Assembly: GCA_022792495.1 (NCBI GenBank)
Contig: JAAWBD010000085.1
Coordinates: forward strand, 1 to 64,000
DNA length: 64,000 nt
Reading direction: 5' to 3'
From: Oscillospiraceae bacterium
GTDB lineage: Bacteria; Bacillota; Clostridia; Oscillospirales; Oscillospiraceae
The translations under genes and the position numbers were made by a program. The notes under the pieces are model-generated. The model had not been told where the DNA came from. It saw only the letters and a list, made by a program, of their open reading frames with translations, and did no database searches. Shown here one piece after another: positions 18,618 through 28,538 of the stretch (its first letter is position 1; every line of letters starts with the position of its first letter).

Positions 18618-20537
18618 TTATCTGGTTTTTCTCCGGCGGCTGCGGGACAGAAGCCGCCGAACCAGCAGACCCACCCCCGCCGTCAACGCCAGAAGCACCG
18701 CCAGGGCCGCCAGAGTGATCCATCCTGGAGCCCATACCAGCTCCACCGGGTTCCAGCTCCAGCTCACAGCCTTTCTCCCATCGGGAGCTCTATACCGCTC
18801 CGGGATCCCCTCCTGTCCAAAGCTTCTCAGGTATGCGGCCAGCGCGTACCACTCCTTGATCTCATTTCCCTCTCCATCCCGGAGAATGCAAGCGTCAAAA
18901 TCGGTGACCGGGCTCCCGTCCGCCATCTTGGGCTCCAGCGAGAGCAGCCCCATGGATTTGTCCTTCACCGTCCCCAGCATCTGCGCGGAGTACATCCCCG
19001 TCACCACCCGGTAGAGCTGGTCGTCATGGATGTCCTCAAAGGTACTCTCCGCCAGCACATGGCCGGGAGACATCTCCCCGGCCGCCTCCCGGTGGAGCCT
19101 GATCCCGGTCACCCGGTCAAAGAACATCCGGTGGACATTGAAGGAGTAATCCACCCCCGCCATATAGAGCTGGGCAGCGTTCATTATGGGGGTCACCGAA
19201 GCGTCCACCTCAGCAGCCGCCCGTAGCTCCCTCCCCGTCAGGTAGACCCCCACCAGGGGAAAGCCGGAGGTTCCGTCGCTCCCCACCCCCATGGACAGTA
19301 CATCAAAGGCCATTGAGGTAGTGATACTTCCCCGGGCCAGACCGGCCCGGAGCACTCCGTCCGCAGTAACCGTTACTGTGGGGATATCAGGCCCGTCCGC
19401 CTCCAGATTCTCCGTAGCCCAGAGAAAGGCGTCGGCCACCAGCTCCCCCAGAGCATTCCCCATCTGTACCCCCGACACTGGGGTGGACAGGTCAAACTCC
19501 GTATGGGTCAGCACCTGGTCGTAGGTAAGCCCATACCGGGACAGATAGGTCTGCCCCACCTGCTCCTTCCATCCCTCCACCAGATCCCTGATTTCCGGAT
19601 CCTCCGGCAAACTCTCGTCAATAGGGATCAGCCTATACTCCACCAGGCTTTTCTCTCCCGTCTTATCCCAGCGTAACGTAAGACTTCCCAGATTTCTGCA
19701 GTAGGGCCCGGCAGAGACGATATAGGTATCCCCCACCACAATGGGCTCAGAGAGGGTGGTGTGGGTGTGACCCGAGACGATAACGTCGATACCCTCAACC
19801 GCCCTGGCCAACTCATAGTCCTCCCCCTTCCCTTCCTCGGTTCCCGAGTGGGACAGGCAGATGATAAACTCCGCCCCCTGTCCCCTCAGCCGGGCCACCT
19901 GCTCCTGGGCCGCCTGGGCCATATCCTCCAGTTCGAAGCCGGATGTGGGCGCGCAGTCGTCGGAATCCACCCCCATCAGCCCAAAAATTCCATAGGTGAT
20001 CCCGCCCCGCTCCAGGAGTATATTTCTGGTCACCCCATAGCTCTCCATGGCCTCCAGTATAAATTCCCCGTCCGGGTCATCTGCCGCCGGCCTATAGTTT
20101 GCCTGAACCACCGCCGGAAGGGCCCCCTGCCATCCCTCCGCCGCAGCATTCAGCATCTCTCCAAAGCCTCTTCCCCGGTGGTCAAACTCGTGGTTTCCTA
20201 TGGTGGTGGCGTCATAGCCCAGCATCCCCATGGTTCGCAGCTCCGCCCCCCGGGTGGTATACAGGGTCTGGATCAGAGAACCGATGGAAAAGTCCCCTCC
20301 GTCCAGTGTCAGTGCGTTGGGATACCGCTCCCTCTGTTCCTCCAGCGCAGAGGCCAGCCTGGCATATCCCCCGCTCTCCCCGCCTCCCTCCTCCGGCATC
20401 GGGAGGAAATGTGAGTGAAGATCGTGGGTAAACAGGATCGTAGTATCATTCTCCGGCGTCGGCGGCGTGGCCCACGCGGGTAAAATAAGCCCCAGACTCA
20501 GTAGCGCCGCCAGGATCAGCGTTATTTTCCTTCTCAT
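18618..20537 (-). CDS. Bifunctional metallophosphatase/5'-nucleotidase, membrane anchored
   Basis: ILFTHDLHSHFLP; IGNHEFDHRG; VSGHTHTTL; C-terminal TM GWITLAALAVLLALTAGVGLLV. Confidence 0.93.
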   Translation of the reverse strand: MRRKITLILAALLSLGLILPAWATPPTPENDTTILFTHDLHSHFLPMPEEGGGESGGYARLASALEEQRERYPNALTLDGGDFSIGSLIQTLYTTRGAELRTMGMLGYDATTIGNHEFDHRGRGFGEMLNAAAEGWQGALPAVVQANYRPAADDPDGEFILEAMESYGVTRNILLERGGITYGIFGLMGVDSDDCAPTSGFELEDMAQAAQEQVARLRGQGAEFIICLSHSGTEEGKGEDYELARAVEGIDVIVSGHTHTTLSEPIVVGDTYIVSAGPYCRNLGSLTLRWDKTGEKSLVEYRLIPIDESLPEDPEIRDLVEGWKEQVGQTYLSRYGLTYDQVLTHTEFDLSTPVSGVQMGNALGELVADAFLWATENLEADGPDIPTVTVTADGVLRAGLARGSITTSMAFDVLSMGVGSDGTSGFPLVGVYLTGRELRAAAEVDASVTPIMNAAQLYMAGVDYSFNVHRMFFDRVTGIRLHREAAGEMSPGHVLAESTFEDIHDDQLYRVVTGMYSAQMLGTVKDKSMGLLSLEPKMADGSPVTDFDACILRDGEGNEIKEWYALAAYLRSFGQEGIPERYRAPDGRKAVSWSWNPVELVWAPGWITLAALAVLLALTAGVGLLVRRLLSRSRRRKTR

Positions 20538-20607
20538 CCAAAATCGCCTCCTCCCCTCTATTGTGCCACAGCCCGCCCCAAAAGAAAAGCACTTTTTCCC
20601 AAAACAT

Positions 20608-20652
20608 CAAAAGGCCGCCGTCCTCCCCCATAAGAGGGAGGGCGGCGGCAAT
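20608..20652 (-). terminator. Terminator at end of pilus operon
   Basis: GCCGCCGTCCTCCC...GGGAGGGCGGCGGC stem just downstream of the last sortase. Confidence 0.7.
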
Positions 20653-20670
20653 AGAGAAAAACAATGAAAC

Positions 20671-21282
20671 TCAGATTTCTTCCGCCACCCGCTCACAGCG
20701 GATGGTGGTGCGGTACTGCCCACCCAAAGTACAGGTAAACAGACTCAATGCCCAGTCTCCCGACAGCATCCGCGCCGCCTCCTCTGGGTTCAGCTGCTCC
20801 TTCTCCGCCACAGCGTACTCGAAGCAGTTTCCATCGATGTCGATGAACTCCACCCGATCCCCAATCTCCAGTTGGATCAGCCCCCCAAAGTGGTGGGGAT
20901 AATTGTGGGCGCACACCACCAGATCGTCCAGATAGGCCGACCCCGCATACCGGCACGGGGCCACCTTCAGCTTCTTGTAGCTCCAGGTTCGCATCACCGG
21001 CAGATCAATGCCGATGGCCGGAATACTGATATAGCCGATGTATTCCTCCCCATCCAGCTCCACCGCCGGCATCTCCATCTCCGGCGCCAGCTCATGATCC
21101 GGGATCATCCCCTCGGGAAGCTCCCGCTGAGCCGGGATGATCTGCTCCATCTGCCGCATCACACTCGCCACGCTCTCAGCCGCCCGGCTCTCGTCCCAAA
21201 GGTTATACCCGGCCAGCCCAGCGGCTCCCAGCAGCAGGAGAAGCCCCAGCGCCATCAGCAGCGTTCCTTTTTTATTCCTCAT
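20671..21282 (-). CDS. Sortase
   Basis: YIGYISIPAIGIDLPVM; VVCAHNYPHHFG (His); LFTCTLGGQYRTTIRCERV (Cys...Arg). Confidence 0.88.
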   Translation of the reverse strand: MRNKKGTLLMALGLLLLLGAAGLAGYNLWDESRAAESVASVMRQMEQIIPAQRELPEGMIPDHELAPEMEMPAVELDGEEYIGYISIPAIGIDLPVMRTWSYKKLKVAPCRYAGSAYLDDLVVCAHNYPHHFGGLIQLEIGDRVEFIDIDGNCFEYAVAEKEQLNPEEAARMLSGDWALSLFTCTLGGQYRTTIRCERVAEEI

Positions 21283-22357
21283 CCTCGCCGCTCCATCTCC
21301 GCCGCCGGGCAATCCCCAGCAGCAGCAACGCCGCGCCCCCCATGGCCAGCAGGGGCACCGGCCACCAGAGCTGTCCTGTCTGGGGCAGCCTGGCCAGAGG
21401 CGGCTCCTCATCCTCCAGCTCCTCTTCCTCGGAAGGCGGCAGCTCCTCCTCCCACCCGCTCAGGGGGGGCTTCCAGTCCGTGATGTCCTCTTCCTCTGGC
21501 GGCAGCTCCTCCCTGTTCTCCGCAGGCGGCGTCTCCGGGCCTCTCTCCAGATAGCTGTTGGTGATCACAAAGGTGATCCCCCCCTGGGAGACCGATACGC
21601 TGTACCCCTTGGACTCCCGCTCCGCCACCTGCCAGTTCCCTCCGGCGTCCAGTCCCGTCCAGTCGTGCCGCCAGTTGTTCCCTTGGTTCAGCTCCACGCT
21701 GTCATAGACCTGGCCATCCCGGAGCAGCTCCACCGTCACCCTCTCCGGCCGCTCCTCCTCGTGCCCCCGGTCCTCCCAGACCTTCAGCACTCGATAGCTC
21801 ACCGTCTCCGGATCGGTGGAATCTCCCCCGCCGGTAGACCTCCGCCCATACTTGGCGTAGGTCACCACATCCGCCTCCCAACTGCGCCCGTCCGCAGTGT
21901 AGGGTAGCGACAGCAAAAAGGGAGTTGGAGTGTACACATACCCATCCAGACTTCTGGCATCCCCCACGATCAGATACAGCCCCTTCTCCAGCTGGGAGAA
22001 GCTCACCCTCCCCTCCCCGTCAGTCAAGCCAGCGGTGGTAGGCAGGATCTGATCCCGGGCCACATATCCCGATAGGGTCATGGCTCGAGCCAGCCAGTCG
22101 GAGGCAGTCACCTGATACTTCCGGTACTCCTCCAGCAGTCGGAAGGTCATCGCGTCCGTGATCTCAGCCACCCGGTAAAGGCGGAACTCCACCCCCTCCA
22201 TGGCCCGATCCTCATCCACCACATAGCTCAGCTCCAGGGAGCACTTCTCCACCTCGTCCAGCGCGGCGGCAAGACCCCTCCCAGGCAGACAGGCTCCGCA
22301 CAGCACAAAGCACAGCAGAAACGCCGCCACGCGCCGGAGCTCAATTTTTCTTCTCAT
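21272..22357 (-). CDS. LPXTG-anchored (LPQTG) SpaA/Cna-B type minor pilin
   Basis: Signal peptide; GVEFRLYRVAEIT; Cna_B-like VTVELLRDGQVYDSVELNQGNNWRHDWTGLDAGGNW; LPQTG-TM-RRRR sorting signal. Confidence 0.88.
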   Translation of the reverse strand: MRRKIELRRVAAFLLCFVLCGACLPGRGLAAALDEVEKCSLELSYVVDEDRAMEGVEFRLYRVAEITDAMTFRLLEEYRKYQVTASDWLARAMTLSGYVARDQILPTTAGLTDGEGRVSFSQLEKGLYLIVGDARSLDGYVYTPTPFLLSLPYTADGRSWEADVVTYAKYGRRSTGGGDSTDPETVSYRVLKVWEDRGHEEERPERVTVELLRDGQVYDSVELNQGNNWRHDWTGLDAGGNWQVAERESKGYSVSVSQGGITFVITNSYLERGPETPPAENREELPPEEEDITDWKPPLSGWEEELPPSEEEELEDEEPPLARLPQTGQLWWPVPLLAMGGAALLLLGIARRRRWSGEDEE

Positions 22358-23258
22358 GTTCCGATCCCTGCCTTTCCCCACCCTGTCCGGGCGGCGGAGT
22401 GGTCTCCATTCTCTTTCCCCTTTTGATCCGTTTTCCGGATCTTTTCTTTTGGGGGCTCCTGGTCATGGACCATACCATCAAAAGCGCCAGCATAGGCGCC
22501 GCCGCGATGGGGGCCACGATCACCGGGTCAATGCGCATGGCCTCCGCCGTGACCCGTACCACCGCCGCGTTCTCCCGGTTGGCCACCCGGTGTCCCCGCA
22601 CCAGCAGCCGGTGGCTGTTCACCCCATAGGGCGTACATGTCACCAGCGTGCAGTAGTCCTTCCCCTCCTCAATGGCCAGATCCTCCAGCTCCGTGGGCAA
22701 CACGATGTGGATCTGATCCACCTCATAGGTCATGGTCTCGTTCAGGATCTGCAGCAGGAAGATATCCCCCTCGCTCAGCCGGTCCAAATCGGTAAAGAGC
22801 TTCGCGCTGGGCAGCCCCCGGTGCCCCGACAGCACGCTGTGGGTGGTGACCCCCCCTACCGGCAGGGAGGTTCCCTCCAGATGCCCCACCGCGATCTGCA
22901 GCACCGCCTCGTCGGTTCCATGGTAGATAGGCAGCTCACAGTGGATCTCCGGGATACTGATATACCCCATCACCCCTGTACCGGAAACATCCAGCAGGCT
23001 GTTGTACCACTCACGCTCCTCCTCCGGCATATAGAGCGGATTGCTCTTCTCCGCCAGGCTCCTGTTGTACTCCCCCGCCGCCCTCCACATCTCCTCATAG
23101 AGGGCACTGTCCATCTCATGGATGCTCTCGGCATAGCTGGCAATGGCCCGGGACTGATGGAAGGAATTCCAGTAGTCGCTGACCGTGGGATACAGCAGCA
23201 GCCCCACCCCGATCAAAAGGGTCAGACTCAGGAGCAGATTGACCAGTTTCTTTTTCAT
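22341..23258 (-). CDS. Class C (pilin-polymerising) sortase
   Basis: LSGHRGLPSAKLFTDLDRLSEGDIFLL; YCTLVTCTPYGVNSHRLLVRGHRV; N- and C-terminal TM segments. Confidence 0.93.
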   Translation of the reverse strand: MKKKLVNLLLSLTLLIGVGLLLYPTVSDYWNSFHQSRAIASYAESIHEMDSALYEEMWRAAGEYNRSLAEKSNPLYMPEEEREWYNSLLDVSGTGVMGYISIPEIHCELPIYHGTDEAVLQIAVGHLEGTSLPVGGVTTHSVLSGHRGLPSAKLFTDLDRLSEGDIFLLQILNETMTYEVDQIHIVLPTELEDLAIEEGKDYCTLVTCTPYGVNSHRLLVRGHRVANRENAAVVRVTAEAMRIDPVIVAPIAAAPMLALLMVWSMTRSPQKKRSGKRIKRGKRMETTPPPGQGGERQGSEHEKKN

Positions 23259-23342
23259 AAGGGTCACTTTCCGCCGCCGCGCCCGAAGGGATCCACTCCC
23301 CCCGGACGCGGCAGATCAGCTTTTCAAGCTCTATGTGTTTCC

Positions 23343-24818
23343 TCAGTCCTCTTCCTCAGCGCCCATGCGCTTCTTGGTCACCAGCAGGATCCCAGCCCCC
23401 AGGGCCAGCGCGCCGCCGGTAATGTAGAAGATAGTGGTGCCGATACCGCCGGTGCTGGGCAGCTCCGCGCCGGTCAGGTTCTCCACCCGGAGTCCTCCGG
23501 ACAGATAGACCGTCTTGCCGTCGACCTCGTTGGTCTCCACCTTGCCCAGGCTCTTCTCCGGGCCGACCTCCACAAGAACGCGCTCATTCAGCTTGTTGTA
23601 GCCGCTGGGCTGCTTGGTCTCCTCCAGGTAATAGCTGCCCTCGCCCAGGCCCTTGATGGTGGCGATGCCGGCGGCGATAACGGTGGTGCCGGTCTCCCCC
23701 TCCTCAGCGGGACGGTAGTAGCTCCCATTCACCTCGTCCTCCACGAACACCAGGGAGACAGCCTCCCCCGCCTCAGCGGTGGTGTAGAGAGCGAACTCGG
23801 CCCCCGTCAGGATCTGGTTGCCGGAGGCCACGCTGCTGGTCTTGGCCAGATCAAACTCAAACAGCTCGGAATCGGTGGTGCTGGGCTTGGTCTCCACGGT
23901 GTGGTTGTTCTCGCCGTAATCCATGTGGGCCACGTTGTTCACCGTGTCCACCGTCAGCGCCTCAGCGGTGATGGTGGCGGAGTAGGTCACCACGATCTGG
24001 GTCTCCTCGGTGATGGTGTCCAGATAGCTCTGGGCAAATACCAGATGGAAGGTGCAGCCGTCGGTCAGCCCATCGGTGACCACAGTGTAGTTGGCGGCGT
24101 CCACACCGGCCACGGCCACATCATTGTTGAAGCTCAGCCCCTTGCCCATGGCATCGTGCATCACATAGGCCTCCGCCCCCGGCTGGGCGGTGATGGTCAC
24201 CTTATAGTCCTTGCTGTCACCCACGCTGGGCTGGTTCTCGTCGGCCTTCTTGACCTCCTCCTTCACGATGACCGGCTTTTTGTTCTTCTCGGTGATGGTC
24301 ACCGTGGTGTTGGTGGTGTCCAGGGCACACAGGCTGCCCACAGTGGAGGAGACCAGGTAGTAACCCAGAACCAGCTCTCCAAAGCTGGCAGTGGTGGTAG
24401 CCTCCGCCTCAGTCCCCTCGGGAGCCGCCTCAGTCACGGTGACCGCGTCAGCCTTCACGCTCTTCTCCACGGCCCAGTCCATGGCGGCCTTGGCCAGGGC
24501 CTTCACATCCGCCCCGTCCTTCCAGGTCACATAGCCCTGGTCGTCCACGTTCACATAGGCGGCGCCGGGGGCTCCCTCCGCTACAAAGCCGGCCCAATTG
24601 GCGTTGACCTTATAGGAGTGGGGTGCGTTTTCCTCATTGCTGCCCTCTCCGCCATAGCTTTCCAGGTCGAAAAGCCGGTAGGCCTTGTACTCCTGCCCAT
24701 AGGGAGCCTTGTCAATGGTGATGCTGGCTGTTTCTCCCGCGGCAAAGGCGGGGGCGGCCAGGCACAGGGTCATGACCAGGGCCAGCGCGGCGCTGGCAAG
24801 TCTCTTCATCGTTTTCAT
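23343..24818 (-). CDS. Major pilin, isopeptide-forming SpaH/EbpB-like, LPSTG
   Basis: Signal peptide; E-box-like GSYYLEETKQPSGYN; LPSTGGIGTTIFYITGGALALGAGILLVTKKR. Confidence 0.92.
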   Translation of the reverse strand: MKTMKRLASAALALVMTLCLAAPAFAAGETASITIDKAPYGQEYKAYRLFDLESYGGEGSNEENAPHSYKVNANWAGFVAEGAPGAAYVNVDDQGYVTWKDGADVKALAKAAMDWAVEKSVKADAVTVTEAAPEGTEAEATTTASFGELVLGYYLVSSTVGSLCALDTTNTTVTITEKNKKPVIVKEEVKKADENQPSVGDSKDYKVTITAQPGAEAYVMHDAMGKGLSFNNDVAVAGVDAANYTVVTDGLTDGCTFHLVFAQSYLDTITEETQIVVTYSATITAEALTVDTVNNVAHMDYGENNHTVETKPSTTDSELFEFDLAKTSSVASGNQILTGAEFALYTTAEAGEAVSLVFVEDEVNGSYYRPAEEGETGTTVIAAGIATIKGLGEGSYYLEETKQPSGYNKLNERVLVEVGPEKSLGKVETNEVDGKTVYLSGGLRVENLTGAELPSTGGIGTTIFYITGGALALGAGILLVTKKRMGAEEED

Positions 24819-24906
24819 TGTTTTGTCTCCTTTCAATATGTGGTGCCTGAGGTGAATCTGTCTCTTTTGTGTATTCCTCTTGCTCTCTCTCCTTGCCGGG
24901 GAAGGT

Positions 24907-27900
24907 TTATCCCCATACCCCCTCCCCCTCTCTCTGACTCCACTGCTTCTTTTTATACATCAGGAAAGCCGCCCCCATCAGGGTCAGGACTCCCATTGTA
25001 TACCAAAGGGTGGTTCCGCTGCCGCCTGTGGCAGGCAGCTCGTAGTCGGCGGTGTTGATAAAGGTCACCCATGTCAGCTTCCCCGGCGTCACCGCCCCGG
25101 AGGTCACTGCCGACACGTCGGCTCCAAACCGCTCCACCTTCTCCTCGCCGTTCTCTCCCACCACCGTGTGGATCTCGGTACGGTAGCCCTGCTTGAACTC
25201 CCCCACCTCAGTGATGGTGTACCGGGTGTTCTCCGGCAGATGGTGGATCACCAGGATCTCCCCCGGCTCCAGCTCAAAGATCCCGTCGTTTCCGATGGCG
25301 TCTCCCCCATCCCGGTCGGAGGTGCTGATCTGTCCGTCCGGATCCCGGTGGAGGTACTGGATCTCATAATTGTCCGCCCCGTCCAGGCCCAAGGTGAACC
25401 GGAAGGGCGTATTGTCCTCCATGCCGCCCATCTGCTTCTCGATCCGGATAGTCCCCGTGTCCTGTTCGATCAGATCCTGGATCTGGGTCTCCAGATCCAC
25501 TCCCACCACCGTGGGCAGGGTGTACTGCATCCAGCAAGTGGAGCCCGAGGCTCCCCGCTCCGTGTAGAAGAAGGTGAGCCGGTAAGTTACCCGGGTATCC
25601 GGGGCCCACTCGTCGGTGCTGATATAGTCCCAAAGATCCACATACTGGCCTGCGGAGGGATGCACACCACCGATATCCACGATCTGCCGGGAGCCCTTCA
25701 GCGTCTCATTCCCGTCCCCATCCTTCTCCACCTGGCTGAGGAACACCCACATGTCATCGTCGCCGAAGAAGTAGTACTCCAACGGCCCGATATAGTTCTT
25801 GGTCAGCTCAAAGTCCACGGCAAAATTCATGCCGAAGTAGCCGTTGTGATCCTTTCCGTCATCGCTGTAAGGCAAGCTGGCCGCGTTGGCCTGCCCGTCA
25901 TTGGCCCGCTTCACCACATCCTTCTTGCCAAAGATGATGTCGTGTCCCTTCGCGCCCCAGGTGCTGGCCGAATCCATGGGCCAGAAATCGTTGCTCCAGA
26001 CCCCGGAGTTCAGCCGGAAGCTGTCCAGCTCCCTGGCCACAGTGCCGGGGATCTGGGTCAGGGTGTAGGTATCCCCCACCCGGCTGAATTGGATCCCGTC
26101 AATCTCCTGGAGCAGGGTCTTTCCCTCCTGGGCCCCGCCGCCGAACAGGACAGGCCCCACGATATCGTCGTCAAAGAACACATCATTCCCCTGCTCGTTC
26201 ATCCCCTTCACCAGCCCATAGGCACCGCCCTTAAAGGTGATATCCACCCGGTTGGGCCACTTGCCGCTTGCGTTGCGCTGGTTGATCAGATTCCCCAGGG
26301 AATCGGTGCCATTTTTCAGGCTTTCCGTTGTGCCCGTATTGGCATTTCCAAAGGCAAACCGGGCCTTGCCCCAGGGAATGTCCCCCCCATTGATCCCGAA
26401 GTTCTTGCCATCTCTGCTTGTGATCATATTTGTGGCGCCCACCCCGTGGGTGCCGTCGCTGATATCGTAATCATAGAAATCCGCCGGGAAAACCTCATCC
26501 TTTTGCTGGGGGTCGTAGATCAGCCGGATCACATCCTCCCCCTCCACCAAAATGTAGTTCTCATTGGCCTGTGCCGTCTCAGGGCGGTTGGTAAACCGGG
26601 TCACCCCCTCCTCATAGGGGAGCACCAGCCAATCCGCCGCTTCCGTACTGGTAGGATCTCCCTGTCCCCCCTTCTGGATCCAGATCTCATGGACTCTATA
26701 TTGGATATCCTGCACATTGCTTACCATATTAAAGTACTGCAGGCCGGGGGCGTCGAAATATTCAAACCGGCTGCCCTTCCGGGGATCATAGCCCCCCTCC
26801 TCGCCCCGCTTGTAGATCTCCGTCAGGATCCGCTGGGTCTCCACCTGACCGTCCGCCTTCACATAGATATTACGGACAACTGCGGAGGTCGCTCCCTTTT
26901 CGGGGAAGCTGCCCCCCACCTTCCGGCTGGTGTCCATCACATCCAGCGCGGTCCCGCTACCGTTCGCGGTGACCAGCCGATCCATCCAGGCGTAGTACTG
27001 CACATAGAAAACCACGTTGGCCCCCTGGGTCACCGAGTAGCCTACAGTGCCCCGCCGCTGGGTATATGCCTTAAAGTGGAGCTCCATGGCCTCACTCTTC
27101 TCCTCAGCGGTTTCCCCCTCCAGCTCCAGGGTCATCAGCCCCAGATCCTCGGGGCTGTCCAGCATCTCCTGGAAGGCCTGGGTGGGCTCCACCTCCAGGC
27201 TCACCTCGCACCCGGTCAGATCCACGGCCTCTCCGTTGTAGGTCAGGGTGTAGTCCAGAGCTCCCACCATCATGACCTCGCCGTCCTCGGCCGCCAGGCT
27301 GGCGTACTCATCATAGGCCTCCATATCCTCCGACTGGGTGACCGCCAGCTGGAACCCGGTCTCCTCTCCCTCCGTCTGGGGCACCAGGGCGATCCCTTCC
27401 GCCCGAAGGGTCAGGAGCACCGCTCCGTCCTCGCTCTCCGCGGTAAAGCTCTCCTGCAGCTCCACCGCCTCCGGCTCGGGCAGGGGCTCTTCCAGGCATT
27501 GCTCCACATGGGTGTGCTCGGGAATGTTACACTTCAGCTCCCCATCCTCAAAGAAGCACTCCTCCACATGGGTGTGCTCCATCAGGAAGCCGCAGTAATA
27601 ATGGATCTTCTCCTCCAGCTCCAGGGCCAGATAGCAATTGTCGTCGTGGGTATGCTCCTCCAGAGCGCAGGTAAGCGTCCGCAGCTCCTCCGTCTCCTCC
27701 GCCCCCTCGGCGTAGCAGCTCTCACTATGGCTGTGGCCCTCCCTCTCTTCCAGAGTGCAGGCCTCCCGGGTCACCGTCTCAAAGCAGGCCTCCCCGTGGC
27801 TGTGGCCTTCCCTTTCCTCCAGAGTACAGCTCAGTTTCTCGCTCCACTCGTAGCAGCTGTCGCTGTGCGCATGGGGAATGGACTCGGTGACAGTCTCGGT

Positions 27901-28449
27901 AACGGTCTCCATCACAGTTTCGGTCACCAGCTCGGTGACGGCCTCGGTCTCCACCACCGTCTCGCCGTTCTCGTCCACTCTCTCCCTCTCCACATCCACG
28001 CTGATCTCCCGGCTGATTTCCCGGGGAACCTCCCGGGTCACCTCCCGCTCCACGGTCTCCTCTGTCTCGGTGCAGATCAGCTCCCCCCGAAGGGAAACGT
28101 AGCAACTCTCATCATGGCTGTGGCCCTCCCCCTCAGTGAGAGCACAGGTCAGCTCCTCAGTCTCTCCCGCCCCACAGCTCTCACTGTGCGTATGGCCCTG
28201 GGCCTCCGCCAGCTCGCAGGTCGGCTCGCCGCTGCGGGTCACCGTCTCCACAGTGTAGCATTCCTCAGTGTGGACATGCTCGGGGATCTCGCACTGCAGG
28301 GGAGTGGTCATGGTGATGGCGGGAAGGATCAGGGCGTAGGTAGTGCAGAACACGACCACACCGGCCAATCCGGTGACCACCTTCTGCCAGCGGCTTTCCT
28401 TCCGCTGGGTAGCCAGATACTGCTTCGCCTGCCGTCTGACTCGTTCCAT
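24907..28449 (-). CDS. Large LPXTG (LPATG) pilus tip/adhesin-like protein with N-terminal Cys/His repeats and fibro-slime-like domain
   Basis: 1180 aa; nine C/H repeats (HTHxxxCY type); FAVDFELTKNYIGPLEYYFFGDDDMWVFL...IVDIGGVHPSAG fibro-slime/PA14-like; LPATGGSGTTLWYTMGVLTLMGAAFLMYKKK. Confidence 0.88.
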   Translation of the reverse strand: MERVRRQAKQYLATQRKESRWQKVVTGLAGVVVFCTTYALILPAITMTTPLQCEIPEHVHTEECYTVETVTRSGEPTCELAEAQGHTHSESCGAGETEELTCALTEGEGHSHDESCYVSLRGELICTETEETVEREVTREVPREISREISVDVERERVDENGETVVETEAVTELVTETVMETVTETVTESIPHAHSDSCYEWSEKLSCTLEEREGHSHGEACFETVTREACTLEEREGHSHSESCYAEGAEETEELRTLTCALEEHTHDDNCYLALELEEKIHYYCGFLMEHTHVEECFFEDGELKCNIPEHTHVEQCLEEPLPEPEAVELQESFTAESEDGAVLLTLRAEGIALVPQTEGEETGFQLAVTQSEDMEAYDEYASLAAEDGEVMMVGALDYTLTYNGEAVDLTGCEVSLEVEPTQAFQEMLDSPEDLGLMTLELEGETAEEKSEAMELHFKAYTQRRGTVGYSVTQGANVVFYVQYYAWMDRLVTANGSGTALDVMDTSRKVGGSFPEKGATSAVVRNIYVKADGQVETQRILTEIYKRGEEGGYDPRKGSRFEYFDAPGLQYFNMVSNVQDIQYRVHEIWIQKGGQGDPTSTEAADWLVLPYEEGVTRFTNRPETAQANENYILVEGEDVIRLIYDPQQKDEVFPADFYDYDISDGTHGVGATNMITSRDGKNFGINGGDIPWGKARFAFGNANTGTTESLKNGTDSLGNLINQRNASGKWPNRVDITFKGGAYGLVKGMNEQGNDVFFDDDIVGPVLFGGGAQEGKTLLQEIDGIQFSRVGDTYTLTQIPGTVARELDSFRLNSGVWSNDFWPMDSASTWGAKGHDIIFGKKDVVKRANDGQANAASLPYSDDGKDHNGYFGMNFAVDFELTKNYIGPLEYYFFGDDDMWVFLSQVEKDGDGNETLKGSRQIVDIGGVHPSAGQYVDLWDYISTDEWAPDTRVTYRLTFFYTERGASGSTCWMQYTLPTVVGVDLETQIQDLIEQDTGTIRIEKQMGGMEDNTPFRFTLGLDGADNYEIQYLHRDPDGQISTSDRDGGDAIGNDGIFELEPGEILVIHHLPENTRYTITEVGEFKQGYRTEIHTVVGENGEEKVERFGADVSAVTSGAVTPGKLTWVTFINTADYELPATGGSGTTLWYTMGVLTLMGAAFLMYKKKQWSQREGEGVWG

Positions 28450-28538
28450 CTCTACGCCCTCCTTTCTTCCCGATTTGTTTCTTTTTGGGTTGTTTTATTG
28501 GTTACAGCGGTTACAAATTGGTAACAGCTTTTCCGTCC

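Noticed and set aside
24880-28524. 1214-aa plus-strand ORF antisense to the adhesin
   Set aside because: Mirror frame of a clearly coding minus-strand gene with signal peptide and LPATG; composition (H/G/L/P-rich) is typical of GC-rich antisense ghost ORFs.
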